A stretch of DNA of 64,000 bases from Salinilacustrithrix sp003476595 (GTDB lineage Bacteria; Actinomycetota; Acidimicrobiia; Acidimicrobiales; Salinilacustritrichaceae): positions 1 through 64,000 of the forward strand of contig CAXAUZ010000012.1 in the NCBI GenBank assembly GCA_963972525.1. Direction: 5' to 3'. Below the pieces are notes generated by a model. The model had not been told where the DNA came from, ran no database searches, and was given only the letters and a program-made list of their open reading frames with translations. Positions 33,652-42,207 of this stretch are shown here, in pieces (positions within the stretch are counted from its first letter, which is position 1; every line of letters begins with the position of its first letter). The translations under genes and the position numbers were made by a program.

Positions 33652-34986
33652 TCAGACGGGTGGGGTGATGGGTCCGTCGTCGTCGGGGCGGTGGATGCTC
33701 CAGGTGCCATCCGGGTCGCGGACGGGTCGGTAGCCCTGTTCCTTGGTGCGGTTGTGGAACCCGCAGTACGCATCCGAGTTGTCCGTGTTGGTTGGTCCGC
33801 CCCGACACGCCGGATCCCGGTGATCGACCTGCAGGTTCCGCCCGCGCCCGTCGCAGCCCGGCCACAGACACCCCAACCCGCCGGGTCCTCGCAGGAGGGC
33901 TTGGAGGAACGCGGCATCCCGGGCCGAGCCGGTGAACAAGCGCTGCCGACGACCCAGATCGATCACCGTCCCGGCCGAGTCGACCACCACCCGGCGGACA
34001 TGACCGACCAAGGCGGCCGCGACGGCTTCGGCCGGGCGGATCTGGGTGCCGTCGAGGGTGTGGCAGCGGCGGCGGTCGAGCACCTCGTTCGGGTCCACGG
34101 TCACGGGAGCGCCGGCGCCGCGGCGCAGTTCCTCTTCGAAGGTGTCCTGGTCCACGACGATGTTCACCAGCGGCTCCGGCGAGCAGCCCTCTGATGCGGC
34201 GGCGCGGCGGAAGATCTCGAAGATCGCATCGGCCCGCCGCTGGGTCGGGGTCCGGTCCAGGTGCTCGACCCGGGCCTGGTCGCCGTGGACCTTCCGGGCG
34301 GCGGCCCAGTCGGCATGGAGCTCGGCGGTCTCGAAGCGTTCGAAGATCTCCGCCATCACCGCCCCCTGCAACCCCCCATGGTTCGCCTCGAGCCGAAACG
34401 ACCCATCGATGGCCGATTCCTGCAACGAGGCGCTGCGTCGTTCGTGGCACCGCTCCGCGGCCTGGTCGGCCCCGTCCGCGTCAGCGAGGGCCTCCCACTG
34501 GCGCAGCGCAGCCACGAAGTCGTCGTAGCCCAACACGGTGGCGTGGTGAGCGAAGATCGGATCCGCATCCGCCACCCACTCGGCCACCCTCGAGTTCGCG
34601 ATCGTGCGGGCCATCGCCCGCACGTGCTCGGTCGGGATCTCCCCCCGGGCATACGCCGCTTCGACCAATGGCAAGCGGGGCAGGACCCGGCTGGTCTGCA
34701 CCCGCCCGTGCGCCTCGGACCCGGACAGGCGCCCGATCGCCTTCAACGCACCCTTGGCCGTCTTGTGCCCGTCCAGGCTGAACGCCGCGCTGGCGTCGAG
34801 GTGCGCGACGGTGCGGTCGGTGCCGTGATCCAACCGGCGGCGCAGCTTCTCGACCCGGCCCACCAGGGCCAGCTCCTCCTTGGGTGACAGGCCGTCGAGG
34901 TCGGCGGCTTGGACCATGCCGACGGCGACCTCGAGCAGGTCCAGCGCGTCGCCCACGTCGCCCATGGGTTCCAACAGATCGGTCAC
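33652..34986 (-). CDS. DUF222/HNH endonuclease-domain protein
   Basis: 444 residues, GTG start. Residues 1-320 form a helical DUF222 domain (LRRRLDHGTDRTVAHLDASA, GALKAIGRLSGSEAHGR, RRADAIFEIFRRAA), and the end carries an HNH motif: CLWPGCDGRGRNLQVDHRDP then TNTDNSDAYCGFHNRTK with Cys and His residues for metal. Such 13E12-like proteins occur in many copies in actinobacterial genomes and may be mobile, but no catalytic target is known. Convergent with the cyclase gene (9 bp apart). Confidence 0.88.
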   Translation of the reverse strand: MTDLLEPMGDVGDALDLLEVAVGMVQAADLDGLSPKEELALVGRVEKLRRRLDHGTDRTVAHLDASAAFSLDGHKTAKGALKAIGRLSGSEAHGRVQTSRVLPRLPLVEAAYARGEIPTEHVRAMARTIANSRVAEWVADADPIFAHHATVLGYDDFVAALRQWEALADADGADQAAERCHERRSASLQESAIDGSFRLEANHGGLQGAVMAEIFERFETAELHADWAAARKVHGDQARVEHLDRTPTQRRADAIFEIFRRAAASEGCSPEPLVNIVVDQDTFEEELRRGAGAPVTVDPNEVLDRRRCHTLDGTQIRPAEAVAAALVGHVRRVVVDSAGTVIDLGRRQRLFTGSARDAAFLQALLRGPGGLGCLWPGCDGRGRNLQVDHRDPACRGGPTNTDNSDAYCGFHNRTKEQGYRPVRDPDGTWSIHRPDDDGPITPPV

Positions 34987-35555
34987 GGCAACGCCTCCCC
35001 CGAGACATCACCGGTGTGTGGTCGGTGGCAGCGCATCCGCGCAGCTCCTTCCCCATTCGATGTCGACGGTCGGCGCGAAGCCGACGAGTGGCACCCCCAG
35101 CCCCAGCCGGAGCGCCTACCCACCATTCAACCCAGGGGGTAGGACAAGAACTCGTGGCACCTGTCCGACGCACCGGCTTGCGTGAACGGCAGGATCTGCC
35201 GGCAGCGGCCGCGGCGGTGCGCCCGCTGACGGCCATCTCGCCACCGAGCGTGCTCGTCATTCGAATGCCCTCGCCGAGCGACAACTCGCGATCCGCATCG
35301 TCGCGATCGGCACGTCTCCGGTGGGTGGGCGGACGCGCGGACCGATCCGGACGGACCGGTCTCCACTGGTCCGCGCATCTCGGTTCGATCAGAACGTGTG
35401 GGCCGTCGGCGTCATCCTGGGCTCGATCCGTCCACACGTCGCCGACCGAGGCCACAGCCCCCCCCCGGGGAGTGCCGGCTCACGCGGCATCGTCCTCGTC
35501 GCCTATCGCCGCTCGGCTGCTCGTGCGCAGCGCGACGTGACGACTGCCAGTTCCC
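34987..35555. other. About 570 bp without a convincing gene
   Basis: Upstream of the HNH gene and downstream of the GNAT-like gene. Open frames in it lack family resemblance and actinobacterial third-position bias. The stretch is visibly less GC-rich than its surroundings and contains repeated CGGACCG-type short words around 35330-35380. No tRNA, repeat ends or insertion-sequence remnants recognised. Confidence 0.5.
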
Positions 35556-36431
35556 TCAGACCGTGAACCAGAAGACCTGGTGCACACGGTCCGGCGATCC
35601 CCCGTCCGGAGACCACGGCGACAGCAGCGTCGAGTACCCACGGGCCCGGCACGCGGCCAGCAGCCGGGGCACCAGCACCGAAGGATCGCCCTCGCACCGC
35701 ACGCAGACCGCGGTGTCCGACACCCGCTCCCGCGCCCGACGAGCCAACCGCCACGCCGACCGCAGCGAGGCACCGGCGAGGAGCGAGCTGACGTCGGGGA
35801 CGGCGGCGATGCCATCCAGCACCAGGGCAGGGTCGGCGTAGCCGCCGGCCTGGGGCGGGGGGGCCTCCCCGCTCGGAGACGGTGCCTCGCCATCCCAGCG
35901 TTCGGTCGAGAGGTGGAAGGTCGCCCGACGCTCCCCCGGCTCCGCGCCAGCGATGCGCAGCTGCTCGGCGTACCACGGCGGCTGCCATGCCCGGCCGGTG
36001 GCGGCGGCGTGCTCGAAGCCCTCGACCAGCACGCCGAAGTCCTCGTCAGGCGTCCAGGTCACCGGGCCGACCATCGACGTCACCCCGTGCTCACGGAGCC
36101 AGCCCCGCGCAGCGTCCACGAGCGCAGCGGTGACCGCGCCGTCATCGGCGACGTCGAACATCCCGAACCAGCCCTGCTCCGACCCGCTCCCGTCCACGTG
36201 GGCGGCGATGCGCCCGGCGGGCCGGCCGGCCCGTCGGGCCAGGAAGAAGGCGGCGTCGCCCCGCTCGAAGTACGGGTGGCGCCGGGCATCGTGGCGCCAC
36301 TGCTCGTGGGCCCGGACGCCCGCCGACCACCGGTCATCGGTGCCGAGCAGCACGAAGGGGACCTCCGCGAAGCGCCGCAGCTGGGACTTGGACTCGACCG
36401 GCTCGACGGTGACGGCACCTGCGGTGGACAC
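35556..36431 (-). CDS. GNAT-fold protein (YghO-like)
   Basis: 291 residues from a GTG with TACCCT 6 nt upstream. N-terminal half: FVLLGTDDRWSAGVRAHEQW, YFERGDAAFFLARRAGRPAG RIAAHVDG region, and MVGPVTWTPDEDFGVLVEGF, a pattern seen in GNAT-like proteins related to YghO, whose acceptor is unknown. The C-terminal half is weaker and includes a Pro-rich linker (GEAPSPSGEAPPPQAGG). Not a canonical acetyl-CoA loop that I can point to, so the enzymatic role is uncertain. Divergent from fbiC. Confidence 0.65.
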   Translation of the reverse strand: MSTAGAVTVEPVESKSQLRRFAEVPFVLLGTDDRWSAGVRAHEQWRHDARRHPYFERGDAAFFLARRAGRPAGRIAAHVDGSGSEQGWFGMFDVADDGAVTAALVDAARGWLREHGVTSMVGPVTWTPDEDFGVLVEGFEHAAATGRAWQPPWYAEQLRIAGAEPGERRATFHLSTERWDGEAPSPSGEAPPPQAGGYADPALVLDGIAAVPDVSSLLAGASLRSAWRLARRARERVSDTAVCVRCEGDPSVLVPRLLAACRARGYSTLLSPWSPDGGSPDRVHQVFWFTV

Positions 36432-36437
36432 GCCGCG

Positions 36438-36443
36438 AGGGTA
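36438..36443 (-). promoter_or_regulatory. Candidate -10 box for GNAT-like gene
   Basis: TACCCT on the minus strand, 6 nt before the GTG at 36431; leaderless arrangement, 15 bp from the divergent fbiC -10. Confidence 0.42.
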
Positions 36444-36457
36444 TGTGAGCCCCCCGA

Positions 36458-36463
36458 TAGGGT
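36458..36463 (+). promoter_or_regulatory. Candidate -10 box for fbiC
   Basis: TAGGGT, 6 nt before the fbiC ATG; predicts a leaderless transcript. Confidence 0.47.
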
Positions 36464-36469
36464 CTGCCC

Positions 36470-38758
36470 ATGGTGGACCAGACGCACCCGCTGCTGGCGC
36501 TCCCCCTCGACGAGCTGCAGGCCCGAGCCCGGGCCGTGCGCGACGAGCGGACGGGCACCCGCATCACCTACTCCCCCAAGGTCTTCATCCCGCTGACCAT
36601 GCTGTGCCGGGACAAGTGCGGCTACTGCACGTTCGCCCAGCCGCCCGCCCGGCTGGAGTCCCCGTACCTCACGCCCGACCAGGTGCTCGCCATCGCCCGG
36701 GCCGGCGCCGAGGCCGGGTGCCACGAGGCGCTGTTCACCCTGGGTGAGCGCCCCGAGGAGCGCTATCCCGCCGCCGGCGAGTGGCTGGCCGCCAACGGGT
36801 ACGAGTCGACGGTCGACTACCTCGCCGCCATGTGCCGCCTGGTCCTCGAGGAGACCGGGCTGCTCCCCCACGCCAACGCCGGGGCCCTGTACCCCGAGGA
36901 GCTGGCCAAGCTCCGGCCCGTCGCCCCGTCCCAGGGGATGATGCTCGAGACCCTGCGCGACGACCTCGAGTGCCACCGCGGCTCGCCCGACAAGGTGCCG
37001 GCCCGCCGCCTGGCCACCCTCGAGACCGCGGGTGAGCTCGGCATCGCCTTCACCACCGGCATCCTCGTCGGCATCGGGGAGGACCCCATCGACCGGGTCC
37101 ACGCGCTGGAGGCCATCGCCGAGAGCCACGCCCGCCACGGCCACGTGCAGGAGGTGATCGTCCAGAACTTCCTGCCCAAGGCCGGCACCGGCATGCACAA
37201 GGCCGCGCCGTGCCCGCACGACGACTTCGTCCAGGCGATCGCCCTCGCCCGGCTCATCCTCCCGCCCGAGATCCACCTCCAGGCCCCGCCGAACCTCTCC
37301 GACGACTTCGGCGTGCTGCTCGACGCCGGCATCGACGACTGGGGCGGCGTCTCGCCCGTGACCGCCGACCACGTCAACCCCGAGCGGCCCTGGCCGGCGC
37401 TCGACCGCCTGCGCGAGGTCACCGAGGCCAGGGGCTTCACCCTCGCCCCCCGGCTGACCATCTACCCCGAGTTCGCACGTGCCGCGGCCAACCACCCGTC
37501 GGCGTCGGGAGCGCGCACCTTCCTCGACGAGGGCCTCCGCTTCCCCGTCCTCGATCGCAGCGACGCCGAGGCCATGGGCCGCGACGACCGCTGGTACTCG
37601 GGCCACGAGGACGCGCCGCCCGTGCTCGTGCCCGGCCACGCCGCGGCCGGCGGTGCCGTCGGCGAGGTGCTCGCCGGCGCCCTGCTCGGCCAGGAGCTCG
37701 GCGTCGAGGAGATCACGACCCTGTTCGGCGCACGTGGGCCCGAGGTCGCCGCGGTGGCCCAGGTCGCCGACGACATGCGGCGCGAGGCGGTCGGCGACGC
37801 GGTCACGTGGGTGCAGAACCGCAACATCAACTACACCAACGTGTGCACGTTCAAGTGCCGCTTCTGCGGGTTCTCCAAGGGCCCACTGTCGCTCAACCTG
37901 CGCGGCAACCCCTACCTGCTGACCCTCGACGAGATCGCCGGGCGCGTGCACGAGGCCTGGGACATGGGGGCCACCGAGGTGTGCCTGCAGGGCGGCATCC
38001 ACCCCGACTTCGACGGCGACTACTACATCGACGTCACCAAGGCCGTGAAGGAGGCTGCGCCCGGCATCCACGTCCACGGCTTCACCGCGCTCGAGGTCAC
38101 CGAGGGGGCCAAGCGCCTCGGCGAACCGCTGGCCGACTACCTGCGCCGCCTGATGGACGTGGGCCTCGCCACCCTCCCGGGCACCGCGGCCGAGATCCTC
38201 GACGACGAGATGCGGGCGCTGCTGTGCCCGGACAAGATCGACACCGAGGAGTGGCTCGACGCCCACCGCACCGCCCACCAGGTCGGTCTGCGCTCGAACG
38301 TGACGATCATGTACGGCGCCATCGAGAACCCGGTGCACTGGGCCCGCCACATCGTGCGCACCCGTGACCTGCAGCGCGAGACGGGCGGCTTCACCGAGTT
38401 CGTTCCCCTCCCATTCGTGCACATGGCCGCCCCCATGTACATCCAGCGCAAGGCCCGCCGCGGCCCCACCTTTCGCGAGGCGCTGCTGATGCACGCCGTC
38501 GGTCGCATCGCCTACCGCGGCGCCATCGACAACATCCAGGTGTCCTGGGTGAAGATGGGCCGCTCCGGCGTCGAGCAGTGCCTGCGGGCCGGCGTCAACG
38601 ACCTCGGGGGCACGCTCATGGACGAGAACATCTCCCGCGCCGCCGGCGCCAGCCACGGCCAGATGATGCAGGGCGAGGACTTCCGCACCATCGTGGAACC
38701 CCTCGGTCGCCGCCTGGAGCAGCGCACCACGCTCTACGGGCGCACGGCGCCCGCGTAG
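36470..38758 (+). CDS. fbiC: FO synthase (fused CofG/CofH)
   Basis: Makes the deazaflavin FO, precursor of coenzyme F420, from a tyrosine and a ribityl pyrimidine with two radical SAM domains. 762 residues: CofG-type domain with Cys46, Cys50, Cys53 (CRDKCGYC), and CofH-type domain with Cys459, Cys463, Cys466 (CTFKCRFC). TYSPKVFIPLTMLC and NRNINYTNVC precede the two clusters. Somewhat shorter than the mycobacterial protein (about 856). Presence of a fused fbiC is a good actinobacterial marker. Ends one base before the convergent response regulator gene. Confidence 0.95.
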   Translation: MVDQTHPLLALPLDELQARARAVRDERTGTRITYSPKVFIPLTMLCRDKCGYCTFAQPPARLESPYLTPDQVLAIARAGAEAGCHEALFTLGERPEERYPAAGEWLAANGYESTVDYLAAMCRLVLEETGLLPHANAGALYPEELAKLRPVAPSQGMMLETLRDDLECHRGSPDKVPARRLATLETAGELGIAFTTGILVGIGEDPIDRVHALEAIAESHARHGHVQEVIVQNFLPKAGTGMHKAAPCPHDDFVQAIALARLILPPEIHLQAPPNLSDDFGVLLDAGIDDWGGVSPVTADHVNPERPWPALDRLREVTEARGFTLAPRLTIYPEFARAAANHPSASGARTFLDEGLRFPVLDRSDAEAMGRDDRWYSGHEDAPPVLVPGHAAAGGAVGEVLAGALLGQELGVEEITTLFGARGPEVAAVAQVADDMRREAVGDAVTWVQNRNINYTNVCTFKCRFCGFSKGPLSLNLRGNPYLLTLDEIAGRVHEAWDMGATEVCLQGGIHPDFDGDYYIDVTKAVKEAAPGIHVHGFTALEVTEGAKRLGEPLADYLRRLMDVGLATLPGTAAEILDDEMRALLCPDKIDTEEWLDAHRTAHQVGLRSNVTIMYGAIENPVHWARHIVRTRDLQRETGGFTEFVPLPFVHMAAPMYIQRKARRGPTFREALLMHAVGRIAYRGAIDNIQVSWVKMGRSGVEQCLRAGVNDLGGTLMDENISRAAGASHGQMMQGEDFRTIVEPLGRRLEQRTTLYGRTAPA

Positions 38759-38759
38759 C

Positions 38760-39140
38760 TCACGCAGCCGCGGTCTTCGCGGCCTGGCCGACCAGCTCGA
38801 CCAGGTCGTCGGGGTCGAAGGGCTTGCTCAGGAAGAACTCCCGGTCGGCCAGGGCCACCGGCGCCTGCTCGGCCGAGGCGATGTCGGCGGTGAAGATCAC
38901 CACCGGCAGGTCGCAGAGCAGGCCGGGCGCGCCCCGGACCCGGCGCAGCACCTCCCAGCCGTCGATCCCGGGCATCCGCACGTCGAGGAGGAGCACATCG
39001 GGCAGGTGCTCCCCGCCGAGCGCGTCGAGGGCGGCCTCGCCGGACTCGGCCTCCCAGACGTCGTAGCCGGCCGCCTCGAGGATGACGCGGGTGACCAGCC
39101 GGACATCGGGTTCGTCGTCCACCACCAGCACCGAGCTCAC
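38760..39140 (-). CDS. Single-domain response regulator
   Basis: 126 residues from a GTG preceded by GGAGGGA about 11 nt upstream; a longer frame to 39245 is not needed. Receiver domain only: Asp8/Asp9 acidic pocket (VLVVDDEPD), phospho-acceptor Asp53 (LLLDVRMPGIDGWEVL), Thr in VVIFTADI and Lys in FLSKPFDPDD. No output domain, so it acts by protein contact (CheY/Spo0F-like). No histidine kinase is encoded nearby. Confidence 0.88.
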   Translation of the reverse strand: MSSVLVVDDEPDVRLVTRVILEAAGYDVWEAESGEAALDALGGEHLPDVLLLDVRMPGIDGWEVLRRVRGAPGLLCDLPVVIFTADIASAEQAPVALADREFFLSKPFDPDDLVELVGQAAKTAAA

Positions 39141-39247
39141 TTCGACCCCGCTCCCTCCGACCGGGCGTGCAGGGTATGGCACGCCGGCCCTCGCGACGGG
39201 GACCGAGCCGACCGCCGTGTGCGGCGCCCTGTGCCATGCTCGCACCC

Positions 39248-40270
39248 ATGTCCGAGGTCCCCGTCAGCCGAGCCCAGATCGACGAGCTCCTCGATGCCGC
39301 CGGCGCGGTGCGCAACCGCGACCTGCTGGCCGACATCTTCCGCACCACGGTCGCGCTCGCGGGTGACGACATCTCGCGACTCGACCTCAAGATCGCCTCG
39401 GCGTCGCTGCACGAGATGCGCCTCGCCTTCAACACCTTCCGGCCCTACGCCCACCGGTCCAAGGTGACCATGTTCGGCTCGGCCCGCACCCAGCCCGACG
39501 ACGCCGAGTACCACCAGACCCGCCGCCTGGCCGCCGACTTCGCCGAGCGGGGGTGGATGGTGGTCACCGGCGCCGGTCCGGGGATCATGGCCGCCGGGAT
39601 GGAGGGTGCCGGCCGGGAGAACTCCATCGGGGTCACCATCCGGCTCCCGTTCGAGGAGTCGGCCAACGAGTTCATCGACGGCGACGACAAGCTCGTCGCG
39701 ATGAAGTACTTCTTCACCCGCAAGCTGATGCTGGTGAAGGAGTCGAAGGGCTTCGTCGCCCTGCCCGGCGGGTTCGGCACCCAGGACGAGACCTTCGAGC
39801 TGTTCACCCTGCAGCAGACCGGCAAGAGCGTCCCCGCCCCCGTCGTCCTCCTCGACATCCCCGGCGGCACCTACTGGTCGTCGTGGGTCCGCTTCGTGAA
39901 GGAGGAGCTGGTGGCCGGTGGGCTGGTGAGCCCGGGCGACCTCGAGCTGTTCACCGTCACCGACGACGTCGATGTCGCCTGCGAGGAGATCGTCGGCTTC
40001 TACCGCAACTACGACTCCATCCGGTGGGCCGGCGACCGCCTCATCATCCGGATGCAGCAGGGCCCCGACGACGCGCAGCTCGAGGCGCTCAACGAGGCGC
40101 ACGGCCACCTGCTCACCCACGGGCGCATCGAGCGGACCGAGCCCACCCCGGCCGAGCGGTCCAGCGGCGACGCCCTCGACCTGGATCGCGTCGTGATGCA
40201 CTACGACAAGTGGCGCCAGAGCTCGATCCACCGCATCATCCGCGACGTGAACGGGTGGATGCCTGCGTGA
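39248..40270 (+). CDS. LOG family protein (long form)
   Basis: 340 residues. Central LOG/lysine-decarboxylase-like fold: VTMFGSARTQPDDAEYHQTR, VTGAGPGIMAAGMEGAGREN and the PGGFGTQDETFELFTLQQTG motif with its active-site Arg/Glu. N-terminal helical extension (1-70) and a C-terminal tail (290-340) distinguish it from the short LOG at 57340. Family members hydrolyse nucleoside monophosphates to base and ribose phosphate. Its stop overlaps the next gene (GTGA), so it is coupled to an acyl-CoA dehydrogenase. CATGCT, near the -10 consensus, lies 7 nt upstream. Confidence 0.85.
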   Translation: MSEVPVSRAQIDELLDAAGAVRNRDLLADIFRTTVALAGDDISRLDLKIASASLHEMRLAFNTFRPYAHRSKVTMFGSARTQPDDAEYHQTRRLAADFAERGWMVVTGAGPGIMAAGMEGAGRENSIGVTIRLPFEESANEFIDGDDKLVAMKYFFTRKLMLVKESKGFVALPGGFGTQDETFELFTLQQTGKSVPAPVVLLDIPGGTYWSSWVRFVKEELVAGGLVSPGDLELFTVTDDVDVACEEIVGFYRNYDSIRWAGDRLIIRMQQGPDDAQLEALNEAHGHLLTHGRIERTEPTPAERSSGDALDLDRVVMHYDKWRQSSIHRIIRDVNGWMPA

Positions 40271-41406
40271 GCGGGCCCGACCTCACCGACGACGACCTCG
40301 ACGCCAGCCGGACCCGGTTGCGGGCCTGGCTCGCCGAGCACCCGGACCCGGACGGGCCGACCCTCGCCGCCGCCGGGCTGGTCGCCCCGCACTACCCCCC
40401 GCCGTGGGGCGTCGGGGCCGGCCCCGAGCTGCAGCTGCTCATCGACGCCGAGCTGGCGCAGGCCGGCGTCACCGGCCCCGACAACCCGATCGGCATCGGC
40501 TGGGCCGGTCCCACCCTGGTGGCCGCCGGCACGCCCGCGCAGCAGCAGCGGTGGCTGCCCGGCCTCCTGTCGGGTGCGGACTTCTGGTCCCAGCTGTTCA
40601 GCGAGCCCGAGGCCGGCTCCGACCTCGCCTCCCTGCGCACCCGGGCCGAGCGCGACGGCGACGTCTACGTCGTGAACGGCCAGAAGATCTGGTCCACGTG
40701 GGCCGACCGGGCCGCCTACGGGATCCTCCTCGCCCGCACGGACCCCGCCGCCCCCCAGCACCGGGGCATCAGCTACTTCGTGCTCGACCTCTCCCTGCCG
40801 GGCATCGACGTCCGGCCGATCACCGAGATGACCGGGCAGTCCCACTTCAACGAGGTCTTCCTCACCGACGTGCGGGTGCCCGTCGACTGCCGGATCGGCG
40901 ACGAGGGCGACGGGTGGCGCCTGGCCAAGGTCACACTCGGCAACGAGCGCGTGTCGCTGTCCGAGGGCGGCGTGTGCTGGGGCATGGGACCCACCAGCAG
41001 CGACGCGTTCGAGCTGCTGCGCGACCAGGGGGTGAGCGACCCGGTGGCGCGCCAGGAGGTGGCCCGGCTCTGGAGCCAGGCCAAGGTGCTCGAGCTGCTC
41101 GATCAGCGCGTGGTCGAAGCGGTCGTGCGGGGCGAGGACCCCACGCCCGTCGCGTCCCTCAAGAAGCGACTCGCCGACGTGCACGGCCAGGAGCTGCTGA
41201 CGTTCGTGAAGGACCGGCGCGGCCCGCACGGCATGCTCGGCGACCAGGGCCCCCACGCCGAGGAGGTCGACGTGTGGCACTGGGCCTACCTGTTCTCCCG
41301 CGCCCTCACCATCGGCGGCGGCACGACCGAGGTGCTGTCCAACATCATCGCCGAGCAGCTGCTCGGCCTGCCCAGGGAGCCCCGGCCCCGAGGAGGCACC
41401 ACGTGA
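40267..41406 (+). CDS. Acyl-CoA dehydrogenase-like protein lacking the usual Glu
   Basis: 379 residues, GTG start overlapping the LOG gene. FAD-binding signatures are present (LFSEPEAGSDLASLRTRAER, VVNGQKIWSTWADRA, MTGQSHFNEVFLTDVRVP). The C-terminal catalytic segment, which reads SIEGGTTEV in the dehydrogenase at 50796, reads TIGGGTTEV here, so the position of the proton-abstracting glutamate is Gly. Actinobacterial acyl-CoA dehydrogenases of heterotetramer type can have one subunit without the base; alternatively the base is elsewhere. Overlaps the crotonase gene by 4 nt. Confidence 0.85.
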   Translation: MSGPDLTDDDLDASRTRLRAWLAEHPDPDGPTLAAAGLVAPHYPPPWGVGAGPELQLLIDAELAQAGVTGPDNPIGIGWAGPTLVAAGTPAQQQRWLPGLLSGADFWSQLFSEPEAGSDLASLRTRAERDGDVYVVNGQKIWSTWADRAAYGILLARTDPAAPQHRGISYFVLDLSLPGIDVRPITEMTGQSHFNEVFLTDVRVPVDCRIGDEGDGWRLAKVTLGNERVSLSEGGVCWGMGPTSSDAFELLRDQGVSDPVARQEVARLWSQAKVLELLDQRVVEAVVRGEDPTPVASLKKRLADVHGQELLTFVKDRRGPHGMLGDQGPHAEEVDVWHWAYLFSRALTIGGGTTEVLSNIIAEQLLGLPREPRPRGGTT

Positions 41407-42194
41407 GCCACGACTTCTCCACGATCGGCTTCGAGCGCGACGGCGACGTCCTGGTCGTCACGATCGACAACCCGACCTCGCCCGTCAACGCCGTCGACGG
41501 CGCCCTCCACGAGGACCTGGCCGCCCTCTTTCCCCGCCTGCAGGCCGAGCGCGATGCCCGGGCGGTCCTGCTGACCGGCCGCGGCAAGGCCTTCTCCGCC
41601 GGCGGCGACTTCGACTGGTTCCCGACCCTGCAGGACGCCACCGCGCTCGAGCACCTGCGCCTGGACGCCAAGTCCATGATCTGGGACCTGCTCGACGTCC
41701 ACCTGCCGATCGTGGCCGCGGTGAACGGCCACGCCATGGGGCTGGGTGCGTCGGTGGCGCTGCTCTGCGACGTGGTGTTCGTGTCCGAGCGGGCCACCAT
41801 CGGTGACCCCCACGTCAAGGTCGGCCTCGTCGCCGGTGACGGCGGCACCATCGCCTGGCCGCTGGCCCTCGGCCCGATGCTGGCCAAGCGGTTCCTGCTC
41901 ACCGGCGACGCGGTCGGTGCCGAGGAGGCGGTGCGCCTCGGCCTCGCCCACCGCGCCGTCGCCCCCGACCAGCTCCACGCCGAGGCCCTCGCCTTCGCGC
42001 ACCGCCTCGCGAGCGGCGCCCCGCTCGCCGTGCAGTACACGAAGGCGGCGATCAACGCCTGGATCAAGTCCACGGCGGCGCCGTCGTTCGACCTGGCCCA
42101 GGCCTACGAGATCGCCACCTTCCGCTCCGAGGACCACCGGGAGGCCCTGGACGCGCTGGGCGAGGACCGCCCGCCCGGGTTCCGCGGCCGGTAG
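41403..42194 (+). CDS. Crotonase-family protein lacking both hydratase glutamates
   Basis: 263 residues with the crotonase fold: FSAGGDFDWFPTL (oxyanion hole), AAVNGHAMGLGASVALLCDV, and ATIGDPHVKVGLVAGDGGTI. The two glutamates of classical enoyl-CoA hydratase sit in GGGCEL and QPEI-type motifs; here those positions are Ser (GASVAL) and His (DPHV). A different crotonase reaction (isomerase, hydrolase or lyase type) is more likely. Coupled to the acyl-CoA dehydrogenase by GTGA overlap. Confidence 0.85.
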   Translation: MSHDFSTIGFERDGDVLVVTIDNPTSPVNAVDGALHEDLAALFPRLQAERDARAVLLTGRGKAFSAGGDFDWFPTLQDATALEHLRLDAKSMIWDLLDVHLPIVAAVNGHAMGLGASVALLCDVVFVSERATIGDPHVKVGLVAGDGGTIAWPLALGPMLAKRFLLTGDAVGAEEAVRLGLAHRAVAPDQLHAEALAFAHRLASGAPLAVQYTKAAINAWIKSTAAPSFDLAQAYEIATFRSEDHREALDALGEDRPPGFRGR

Positions 42195-42197
42195 CGT
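42192..42197 (+). promoter_or_regulatory. Candidate -10 box for Cys-rich gene
   Basis: TAGCGT, starting at the crotonase stop codon, 10 nt before the ATG at 42208; near-leaderless. Confidence 0.3.
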
Positions 42198-42207
42198 CAT
42201 CGACCCC

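Noticed and set aside
34987..35555. Frames in the HNH/GNAT gap, including minus-strand frames at 35480-35988
   Set aside because: They are shadows of the GNAT-like gene or have no recognisable protein features.
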